From Frankia sp. AgB32 (GTDB lineage Bacteria > Actinomycetota > Actinomycetes > Frankiales > Frankiaceae): DNA of 64,000 nt. The stretch spans positions 62,228 through 126,227 of the forward strand of contig NZ_JALKFX010000003.1 of the NCBI RefSeq assembly GCF_023243045.1. Direction: 5' to 3'. The notes under the pieces were generated by a model that worked only from the letters and a program-made list of their open reading frames with translations, was not told where the DNA came from and searched no databases. Of the stretch, positions 57,631-64,000 are shown one piece after another; the first letter of the stretch is position 1; each line of letters opens with the position of its first letter. The translations under genes and the position numbers were made by a program.

Positions 57631-57666
57631 GGGCCATGCGGGCCATGCGGGCCATGCGGGCCATCA
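57631..57666. repeat. Four 9-bp tandem repeats upstream of the PhyH gene
   Basis: GGGCCATGC repeated four times (57631-57666, last copy GGGCCATCA), about 50 bases before the PhyH start. It lies in the leader between the PhyH gene and the small lipoprotein gene. Confidence 0.9.
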
Positions 57667-57734
57667 AGGTACGGGCCACGGGTTTCGCCGCCGTTGCCAT
57701 GGGCAGCGGCCCTCACCGCGACCATCCACCGGCG

Positions 57735-57986
57735 CTAGTGTCGGCCGTGGGAGCGGGTCCGGGTGCGGTGGCTGCTTCTGCCGCCGGAGCGCGAGGTGTT
57801 CGGCTCGCACTCCCACCTGTGGTCGTCCCCGTCCCACCTGGCCTGATAGCCGGACTGGCAGGAGGGTTCGGGCGGCCGGTGGTCCGCGCAGGAGGTCAGC
57901 ACGGGTGCCAACGCCACTGTCGTCGCGAGTAGTCCAGCCAGGCGGGTTCGCCTGGCGCCGAAGCGCGCGGGTCGTCGCGTCATCAT
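57735..57986 (-). CDS. Small secreted lipoprotein, 83 aa
   Basis: ATG 57986 with GAGGGA 6 bases upstream. Basic start MMTRRPARFGARRTRL, hydrophobic core and lipobox LTSC predict lipid anchoring outside the membrane. The mature part is short, with a Cys pair around SGYQARWDGDDHRWE and a Ser/Arg/His-rich tail. No family known. Lies just upstream of the PhyH gene on the same strand, within the urease locus. Confidence 0.7.
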   Translation of the reverse strand: MMTRRPARFGARRTRLAGLLATTVALAPVLTSCADHRPPEPSCQSGYQARWDGDDHRWECEPNTSRSGGRSSHRTRTRSHGRH

Positions 57987-58154
57987 GGTGCGTCCCTCGT
58001 CCCAGGGCTGTCGATGTCCTGCCGTGGCGCCCACGCCGCTCCCGTACCCCTACGAGATCGACGTTTCCGCCCTGCGTGGGGCCAGCTCGTATCGCCACCC
58101 CCGCGGTGGGCCGCGGCTACCAGCGGCAGACTCTCGCACGGAAAGGCAGGCGCG

Positions 58155-58949
58155 GTGACCGGTTTGTCAGCCGAACGACCGGCCCGAACGGCCGGCCCGG
58201 CCGGCGGCGAGGAAGCCGGCCCGGACCATGCCCGCCCGGACGAGGCTGGCCCGGACGAGGCTGGCCAGGTCGCGCACGACGTGCGCCGGGCCACCCTGCT
58301 GGTGCTGGTGGACGGCCGGATGCCGACCGGCGGGCACGCGCATTCGGGCGGGGTCGAGGCGGCGATCGTCGACGGCAGCCTGGCCGACCTGGCCGACCTG
58401 GCGCAGTTCCTCCTCGGCCGGCTGCACACCGCGGGCGTGGTCGCGGCCGCCTTCGCCGCCGCGACCTGCCATGCACTCACCGCCGGCGGACCCGATCCCG
58501 CCGGGGCGCTCGCCGGCCTGGACGCCGAGCTCGATGCCCGCACGCCTTCCCCCGCCGCGCGAGCCGCGAGCCGGGCCCAGGGGCGCACCCTGCTGCGCGC
58601 CGGACGCGCCGCCTGGCCCGTCACGCCGGGGCCGCGAGCCCCGCACCACCCGATCGCGCTGGGCATGGTCGCGGCCGGGGCACGGCTGTCACCGGCCGAT
58701 GCCGCCCTCGCCGCCGCGCACGCCACGGTGACCGGTCCGGCCACGGCCGCCACCCGCCTGATCGGGCTGGACCCCATCGCCGTCACGGCCGTGCTGGCCC
58801 AACTCGCCGGCGACGTCGCCGCGACGGCCCGCACGGGCCGGGCCGCGGCGGCGCTGCCCGCCCGGGACCTGCCTGCCCGGACCGGCATCCGCCTCGACCT
58901 GCTGGCCGAACGTCACCGGCTCGCCGACGTACGCATGTTCACCTCTTGA
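58155..58949 (+). CDS. ureF: Urease accessory protein UreF
   Basis: 264 residues. Acts with UreD and UreG in loading nickel into urease. The family block DGRMPTGGHAHSGGVEAAIV is clear, as is HHPIALGMVAAGARLSPADA. The first 40 residues are a Gly/Pro/Glu/Asp-rich extension with a short DEAGP repeat. Start GTG 58155. It is separated from ureC by the inverted PhyH and lipoprotein genes. Confidence 0.92.
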   Translation: MTGLSAERPARTAGPAGGEEAGPDHARPDEAGPDEAGQVAHDVRRATLLVLVDGRMPTGGHAHSGGVEAAIVDGSLADLADLAQFLLGRLHTAGVVAAAFAAATCHALTAGGPDPAGALAGLDAELDARTPSPAARAASRAQGRTLLRAGRAAWPVTPGPRAPHHPIALGMVAAGARLSPADAALAAAHATVTGPATAATRLIGLDPIAVTAVLAQLAGDVAATARTGRAAAALPARDLPARTGIRLDLLAERHRLADVRMFTS

Positions 58950-58956
58950 CATCACA

Positions 58957-58972
58957 GTGCGCCGCGGCGCAC
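58957..58972. repeat. 16-bp perfect palindrome between ureF and ureD
   Basis: GTGCGCCGCGGCGCAC, starting 7 bases after the ureF stop; a related imperfect copy (GCGCTGCGGCGCACC) lies at about 58999-59013. The 183-base ureF-ureD gap, where ureG is expected in many actinobacteria, otherwise shows no gene. Confidence 0.8.
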
Positions 58973-59132
58973 AGAGTGCACTGAACCGCGGGGCACTGCG
59001 CTGCGGCGCACCGGGGCGCGACAGTCGCCTGCCATCACAGGGACGGTTGAGTGCGCCAGGCAGTGGAGCGGCACGCGGCGGTGCGGAACATGACGGGGCA
59101 ACGGCTTCCTGACGGCGAGGAGTATCACGCGC

Positions 59133-60149
59133 ATGATGACCGGCGCGACCAGCACCGAACCGACCAGCACCAACCCACTCGGCCCCGACCCACTCGGCCC
59201 CGACCCACTCAACACTGGGACGATCCGCGCCGGCGCCGGCTCACCCCGCACCGGGCGAACCGCGGTGCGGGCGCACGCGGCCGTCCGGGTGGATCTGGGG
59301 CCGTCGGGCGTGCCGCGGGTCGCCGAGCTGCGTTCCGAGGTGCCGCTCGTGCTGCGGCTGACCGGGCCGGTCGACGACGACGGTCGGCCGGGCGCCGGGG
59401 CGTCGCAGGGGCTGCCCGCACCGGTGTTGCCGGCGCTGTGGGTGCACCTGGTGGGCGCCGCGGCGGGGCCGCTGGCGGGCGACGAGCTGCGGCTCGACAT
59501 CTCGGTCGGCACCGGGGTGCGACTGGTCGTCCGGTCGGCCGCCGCCACCGTCGCCCTGCCCGGGCGGGGCCCCGGGCCATCCCGGCTGACCGTGACCGCC
59601 GTGGTCGACGACGGCGCCGAGCTGGACCTCGGGCCCGAGCAGACCGTGGTCGCGGCCGGGGCAGACCATCAGCTGGTCACCGACGTCCGGCTGGCCGCGA
59701 CGGCCCGGCTGCGGCTGCGTGAGGAGATCCTGCTCGGCCGGTTCGGTGAGCCGCCGGGGTCGTTCCACGGCATCCTGCGCGTCGACGTCGCGGCCGGAGC
59801 CGGCGATCCGGTTCCGCTGCTCCGGCAGGAGCTTCTTCTGGGCGAGTCCGAACCGGGCCTGCGGGGACCCGCCCAGCTGGGCCTGGCCCGGGCGGTGGGA
59901 TCACTACTCGTCGCAGGGCCCGAATGGGCGGGGCCCACCCCGACGGCGGGTGTCGCGGCGGGGGCCGGACTGCTGCCCCTGGCCGGTCCGGGCTATCTGG
60001 TGTCGGCCCTCGCGGACGACGCGGTCGCCCTGCGCCGGCGGCTCACCCTGCCGCCCGGGGATACCGGCTGGCAGCGGGCCCGCCGGCCGGACGACCACAC
60101 GCCGGTCAGCTCCTGGAATGCGGCCGGCGATCGGCCTGCTCACCGCTGA
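59133..60149 (+). CDS. ureD: Urease accessory protein UreD
   Basis: 338 residues. Matches UreD/UreH from about residue 40: VPLVLRLTGPV, LRLDISVGTGVRLVVRSAAA, the beta-rich DDGAELDLGPEQTVVAAGAD and ILLGRFGEPPGSFHGILRV. The N-terminus has a repeated NPLGPDPLGPDPL stretch. Start ATG 59133 (or 59136), with GAGGAG 10 bases upstream. Its end overlaps hpnB by 44 bases, tail to tail. Confidence 0.92.
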   Translation: MMTGATSTEPTSTNPLGPDPLGPDPLNTGTIRAGAGSPRTGRTAVRAHAAVRVDLGPSGVPRVAELRSEVPLVLRLTGPVDDDGRPGAGASQGLPAPVLPALWVHLVGAAAGPLAGDELRLDISVGTGVRLVVRSAAATVALPGRGPGPSRLTVTAVVDDGAELDLGPEQTVVAAGADHQLVTDVRLAATARLRLREEILLGRFGEPPGSFHGILRVDVAAGAGDPVPLLRQELLLGESEPGLRGPAQLGLARAVGSLLVAGPEWAGPTPTAGVAAGAGLLPLAGPGYLVSALADDAVALRRRLTLPPGDTGWQRARRPDDHTPVSSWNAAGDRPAHR

Positions 60150-61623
60150 CCTGGGGTGCGCTCGGTTCCGCCGAGCCGGTCGGCGCGGGCACCTCCGCCC
60201 GACCCGCCGTCGTGGCGGGCCCCTCCGATCGGGGCAGGCTGTCGTTCCACGGATCGCGCGGCGGACCGACCACGGCACCGGGCAGGTCCGTGGCTCTGGC
60301 CTCCGCGGGCGGCGCGGGCTGCTGGGGGGTGTCGGGCCGGGTCGGGGGCAGCGTCGCGGCGGCCGGTCCATCCCACTGCTTCGCCGCGACGGGTGGAGGT
60401 GGCACGGCGGCCTCGCGGCCGGTGGTCGGCTGGCCGTGCTCGTCGTAGGTGCGTCCCTTCCAGGAGGCACCGCGGCCGGCCTTCGTGCGCCGCGCGGAGT
60501 CGACGGTCATGGCCAGGTACAGCGCCGCGACGCCGGGCAGGAGCAGCGCGCTGAGCAGCGGCTGGCGGTAGTACCGGATCATCGGCAGGTAGGTGATGGT
60601 CATGATCAGCCAGGTGACGGCGCCGATGACCGCGGCCCTGCCGTCCCCGCCGGCGAGACCGGCGATGGTCGCGGCCGGTGGGACGACGAAGACCAGTCCC
60701 AGCCCGAGGACCGTTCCGAGCAACAGCAGCGGCGAGTGACGCAGCTGGGCGTAGGCGGTGCGGGCGACCATGTTCCACAGGTCGGCCAGGCGCGGGTACG
60801 GCCGGCGGCTGTGGACCTGCTCCGCGAGGCCGAGCCAGGTCCGCCCGCCGGAGCGCTTGATGATCCGCGCGACGGACACATCGTCGATCACCGCGTTGCG
60901 GATCTCGGCGAGCCCGCCGGCCGCCGCCAGCGCCTCGCGGCGCACGAGGGAACAGCCGCCCGCAGCCGCCGCCACCCGCGCACGCGGGTTGTTCGACCAG
61001 CGGAACGGATAGAGCATCGCGAAGAAGTAGACGAACGCCGGCACGATCAGCCGCTCCCAGAAGGTGTCCGCGCGCAGCACGGCCATCTGGGAGACCATGT
61101 CCAGCCGATGCGTCCGCGCGGCCGCGACGAGGCTGGTCAGCGAGCTCCGGTCGTGGGCGATGTCGGCATCGGTGAGCAGCAGGTACTCCGCGTCGCCGGC
61201 GCAGTCGACGCCGCGGCGCAGCGCCCACAGCTTGCCGGTCCACCCGGGGGGCGGCTCCGTCGACGCGGTGACCGCGGCCGTGACGTTCGACCCGCCGCGC
61301 CGCGCTGCCTCCTCGGCGAGCCCCCGGGCGACCTCGGTCGTCCCGTCGGTGGAGCCGTCGTCGACCAGGATCAGCCGCACGGGCCCCGGGTAGTCCTGGC
61401 TGAGCAGGGTCGGCAGCGTCACGGGCAGCACGTCCGCCTCGTCCCGCGCGGGAATCACTATCGCGACGCTGGGCCAGACGGGCGGCGCCTGACGGGCCGG
61501 CAGGCGCTGGTCGGTTCGCCAGAAGAAACCATGACCGATGGCCAGGTACAGCCAGGCGAGCAACGAGGCGAGGGCTATCCACTGGAGCGCAGTCACAGAG
61601 AGTAATGATGCCACGTGGGTCAC
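60106..61623 (-). CDS. hpnB: Hopanoid-associated glycosyltransferase HpnB
   Basis: 505 residues. Family-2 glycosyltransferase: PSVAIVIPARDEADVLPVTL, LILVDDGSTDGT, LLTDADIAHD (metal-binding DxD-like) and VIDDVSVARIIKRSGGRTWL. One N-terminal and about three C-terminal membrane helices; the mark of HpnB is MTVDSARRTKAGRGASWKGR. A Pro/Ala-rich tail of 110 residues is unusual. Suggests glycosylated hopanoid formation at the membrane. GTG start 61623. Confidence 0.9.
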   Translation of the reverse strand: MTHVASLLSVTALQWIALASLLAWLYLAIGHGFFWRTDQRLPARQAPPVWPSVAIVIPARDEADVLPVTLPTLLSQDYPGPVRLILVDDGSTDGTTEVARGLAEEAARRGGSNVTAAVTASTEPPPGWTGKLWALRRGVDCAGDAEYLLLTDADIAHDRSSLTSLVAAARTHRLDMVSQMAVLRADTFWERLIVPAFVYFFAMLYPFRWSNNPRARVAAAAGGCSLVRREALAAAGGLAEIRNAVIDDVSVARIIKRSGGRTWLGLAEQVHSRRPYPRLADLWNMVARTAYAQLRHSPLLLLGTVLGLGLVFVVPPAATIAGLAGGDGRAAVIGAVTWLIMTITYLPMIRYYRQPLLSALLLPGVAALYLAMTVDSARRTKAGRGASWKGRTYDEHGQPTTGREAAVPPPPVAAKQWDGPAAATLPPTRPDTPQQPAPPAEARATDLPGAVVGPPRDPWNDSLPRSEGPATTAGRAEVPAPTGSAEPSAPQVSGEQADRRPHSRS

Positions 61624-61983
61624 ACCTGCGCCGGTCGTGCGCGGTAATTGTGTGTTAAGAACTGCCGGCCGCCGGGCGGCCTGCCCGTGACGACGCCGAC
61701 CGAACTGGTGACGCCGGCGACCGGGTGTCCGGAAAACCCCTACGGATCAGGCATGTTTCTCCGGGGTGGGTCGACGTGCCGCCCACCCACGCCGCCCACC
61801 GCCGCCGGCGGCTCCGAGCACCGGCCGCACCCTGTCCCCGCGGCCGGATGGCACCGATTAGGCTCGCTCGTGCCATAGCCGCGCTCGCCGTGTACCCCCG
61901 CTCAGGGCTGGTCGTGGAACGGAACCCACACGATCCTGGTCCCTCTCAACCCCCGCCAGGGCCTGGGTCTGCACCATAATCGA
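61624..61983. other. Divergent intergenic region, hpnB/TetR
   Basis: 360 bases without a credible gene. Two GC-rich inverted patches (GGCCGCCGGGCGGCC near 61668) occur. CATAAT at 61975-61980 lies 4-6 bases before the tandem GTG GTG starts of the TetR gene and could be the -10 box of a leaderless transcript. Confidence 0.4.
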
Positions 61984-62661
61984 GTGGTGACCCGTAGCCG
62001 TCGTTCCGAGCAGACGGCCGACACCCGTCAGGCTCTCGTTACGGCTGCCCGCCGTCGATTCGCCGAGCAGGGGTTCGCAGCCACCGGGACCGAGGAGATC
62101 GTCGCGGACGCGCAGGTGACCCGGGGCGCCTTGTACCACCACTTCCGCGACAAGGCCGAGCTGTTCCGGACAGTGATGGAACAGGTCGCCACCGAGGTCG
62201 CGGAACAGCTCGTGGCGGGCGAGCTCGCCCGCGACGCCGAGCTGCCCAGCGACGCGTGGACCCAGTTGCGCACGGGCTTCCAGTCCCTGCTCGACATCTC
62301 CACCGCGGACAGCGACTTCCAGCGCATCGTGCTCATCGACGGACCCGCCGTGCTCGGCAGCGAGGCGTGGGACGCGCTCGTCGAACGGCACGGGTACCGG
62401 CTGCTGTCCGAGTGGCTGGAACGGGCTATCGCCGAGGAGCGCATCGATCCCCTCCCCGTCGCGCCGCTGACTCGCCTGGTCGCGGCCCTGCTGTCGGAGG
62501 CGAGCATCTTCACGGCCCGGGCCGCCGATCCGGACATGGCCCGCATCGAGATCGGCATCGTGCTCGACCGCCTGCTGCGCGGGCTCGGGCGCGGCGGCGA
62601 CCTGGCCCAACAGCCACCGGTCAGCGCCGAGCACAGCACCGGCCCGCAGCGGACCCGCTAG
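61984..62661 (+). CDS. TetR-family regulator
   Basis: 225 residues. Helix-turn-helix: RRFAEQGFAATGTEEIVADA, QVTRGALYHHFRDKAELFRT. The ligand domain has the TetR_C-type DGPAVLGSEAWDALVERHGY block found in a common actinobacterial subgroup. Two GTG codons in tandem (61984, 61987) could start it. It may repress the MBL-fold gene 288 bases downstream or itself. Confidence 0.93.
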   Translation: MVTRSRRSEQTADTRQALVTAARRRFAEQGFAATGTEEIVADAQVTRGALYHHFRDKAELFRTVMEQVATEVAEQLVAGELARDAELPSDAWTQLRTGFQSLLDISTADSDFQRIVLIDGPAVLGSEAWDALVERHGYRLLSEWLERAIAEERIDPLPVAPLTRLVAALLSEASIFTARAADPDMARIEIGIVLDRLLRGLGRGGDLAQQPPVSAEHSTGPQRTR

Positions 62662-62949
62662 GCGCCGGCTGCGCTGCCCGCTGGTCGCTCCACAGGGATA
62701 GATGTCCAATTTGCCCCTTTAAAGCGGAACGTCAATGCGACCACGACGCCGGCGATCACGTCCATCGGTGCGCCACCAAGAACCTGCCGCCGCGCGGCAG
62801 CCTGCTTCGAGCGCGCCGTGCCAAGCTGACCCGGCCATGCGCCCATGGCCAGTGACGCTATGGTCGCCAAACACGACAAGGCTGTGTCCAGGTTTGATTC
62901 AGTTCGCGGTCATTTCAACCTCTTGATGTCACCATGGGTAGGTGATCAG

Positions 62950-63708
62950 ATGTCGACGCAGTCCGACGGGCTCGCGGGTCGAGACCTGTCGGTCGCGCCC
63001 GACGCGGCGCAGTTGTGCGAGCTTCGACCGGGTGTGCATGCCTGGGTGCAGCCGGATGGGTCCTGGTGGGTGAACAACGCCGGTGCTGTAAGCGGCGATG
63101 GGGAAACGCTGGTCATCGACACCTGCGCCACTGTGCAGCGCACCCACCGGTTCCTCACCGCACTGGGTGATGCCACCCGTGGAACCCCGATCCGGTGGGC
63201 AGTCAACACCCACCAGCACGGTGACCACACCTACGGCAACAGCCTTCTGCCTGCGGCGACGGTGTTGATCGGTCATGAGCAGGACGATCGCATCCTGTTC
63301 GCCGGGGACCTGCTTTTCGCCGGTCTGACTCCGCTGGTGTTCATGGGCTCGGTGACGGGAGCGCTCACCACACTCGACTGGCTGGCAGGGATGACGCCTG
63401 AGGTGATCGTGCCCGGGCATGGCCCGGTGCTGGCCGGCGGAGAGATCGACCGTGTGCTCGACGAGCACCGTCGCTACTTCCAGTTCGTGCTCAGTGAGGC
63501 AGACCGCGGGCTCGCCCGTGGTGCGACGCCGTTGGAGATCGCCCGCGACGCGCGGCTCGGCGAGTTCGCCGACTGGGCGGACGCCGAGCGGCTGGTACTC
63601 AATCTCCATCGCGTCCACGCCGACCGCGCCGGCCACGAGCTGGACCTGGTCGCGGCCCTCTGCGACGCGGTGACCTGGCTCGGTCATCCCATGCCCACAT
63701 CCGTCTGA
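62950..63708 (+). CDS. Metallo-beta-lactamase-fold hydrolase with internal deletion
   Basis: 252 residues from ATG 62950 (TAGGTG upstream). HxHxDH is present as NTHQHGDHTYGN; FAGDLLF supplies the bridging Asp and PGHGPV the last His. But the sequence jumps from VLIGHEQDD directly to RILFAGDLL: the usual 55-60 residues between them, with the third His ligand, are missing in frame. The rest is well kept, including GSVTGALTTLDWLAGMTPEV. Activity is doubtful. Confidence 0.85.
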   Translation: MSTQSDGLAGRDLSVAPDAAQLCELRPGVHAWVQPDGSWWVNNAGAVSGDGETLVIDTCATVQRTHRFLTALGDATRGTPIRWAVNTHQHGDHTYGNSLLPAATVLIGHEQDDRILFAGDLLFAGLTPLVFMGSVTGALTTLDWLAGMTPEVIVPGHGPVLAGGEIDRVLDEHRRYFQFVLSEADRGLARGATPLEIARDARLGEFADWADAERLVLNLHRVHADRAGHELDLVAALCDAVTWLGHPMPTSV

Positions 63709-63850
63709 ACGGCAGATCTAAACCACACAAGCGGGCAGACACAGCCGGAGGATCGCGGTCACACCGCCGGGGTCCCCGTCAATGTGTGGTCGCCGATCCG
63801 GGCCATCACCGTTCGATCACGACGCTGGCCGCGGGCAGGGGGAGCGGCGG

Positions 63851-63899
63851 TCCCTGATGTGCCTGCCTCAGCGCGCCTTCCGGCGCGCCCGCTCAGGGA
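63851..63899. terminator. Hairpin after the MBL-fold gene
   Basis: Inner stem GCGCGCC-TTCC-GGCGCGC (63871-63888) inside outer arms TCCCTGA (63851-63857) and TCAGGGA (63893-63899). It lies 140 bases after the MBL-fold stop; possible terminator or other structured element. Nothing else recognised in 63709-63957. Confidence 0.5.
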
Positions 63900-63957
63900 C
63901 GGCAGATCCAGGCGCGACACGACAACGCCGCCCCGGTCGCTGGGCGACCAAGGCGGC

Positions 63958-64000
63958 GGCGGGGGGGCGGGTCGGGGGGGGGGGGGGGGGCGGGGGGGCG
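63958..64000. other. Poly-G tract at the window end
   Basis: Nearly pure G with a few C and one T. It looks like low-quality or artefactual contig-end sequence rather than biology. Confidence 0.7.

Noticed and set aside
58950..59132. Possible ureG remnant between ureF and ureD
   Set aside because: No P-loop or other UreG motif in any frame; the gap holds palindromes only.
63958..64000. G-quadruplex or telomere-like end
   Set aside because: Almost pure G at the exact window end is more simply explained as an assembly or read artefact.

Overview
The window reads as a high-GC filamentous actinobacterium, most likely a Frankia or close relative. The supporting signs are strong GC-rich codon bias throughout, ATGA and GTGA coupled genes with GTG and TTG starts, a hopanoid-type glycosyltransferase (HpnB), DUF3349, DUF5709 and DUF2752 proteins, and an actinomycete integrative and conjugative element (AICE). 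The genus is inferred from gene content only.

Layout. 1-7.4 kb: end of an NAD-dependent epimerase, two small hypothetical genes, then a branched-chain amino acid (or amide/urea-type) ABC importer livHM-livG-livF, facing its lipoprotein binding protein across a perfect bidirectional terminator. 7.5-13.3 kb: a winged-helix protein with a Glu/Pro/Ala tail, a membrane acyltransferase overlapping tail to tail with an O-antigen-ligase-like protein, DUF5709 and DUF2752 proteins and a TrmH-family RNA methyltransferase. 13.4-20.5 kb: purine-related and housekeeping genes: 8-oxoguanine/guanine deaminase-like enzyme, an adenosine deaminase remnant, a DUF6986-type aldolase-fold protein, a PiT phosphate transporter, DUF3349 and an isochorismatase-fold hydrolase.

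20.5-37.6 kb: a complete 17.1-kb AICE with a serine integrase. It sits inside a LysR regulator gene: the last 289 codons lie at its left edge and the first 12 codons at its right edge. Joining the edges restores an in-frame LysR gene (attB) and an almost perfect 42-bp dyad (attP). The element carries RepSA-type replication and TraSA-type transfer genes, a coupled HTH-like gene plus WD40 receptor kinase, a radical SAM plus PCMT-like methyltransferase cassette with a candidate 41-residue peptide (the best candidate for an undescribed system), a XRE-TPR regulator, a resolvase-like protein without a visible catalytic serine, and a small excisionase-like protein next to attR.

37.7-50 kb: purine catabolism proper. 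An operon running leftward encodes the three xanthine dehydrogenase subunits, allantoinase, a fused allantoicase/OHCU decarboxylase and 5-hydroxyisourate hydrolase; a Rieske oxygenase gene is divergent from it. No urate oxidase is visible. An adenine-deaminase-like protein has lost its metal ligands. 50-60.1 kb: an SsuABC/THI5-like ABC importer divergent from ureABC, then ureF and ureD, with a PhyH dioxygenase and a small lipoprotein between. ureG and ureE are not seen. Together these genes would take purines through urate and allantoin to urea and ammonia. 60.1-64 kb: hpnB, a TetR regulator, an internally deleted metallo-beta-lactamase-fold protein, and a poly-G end that looks like an assembly edge.
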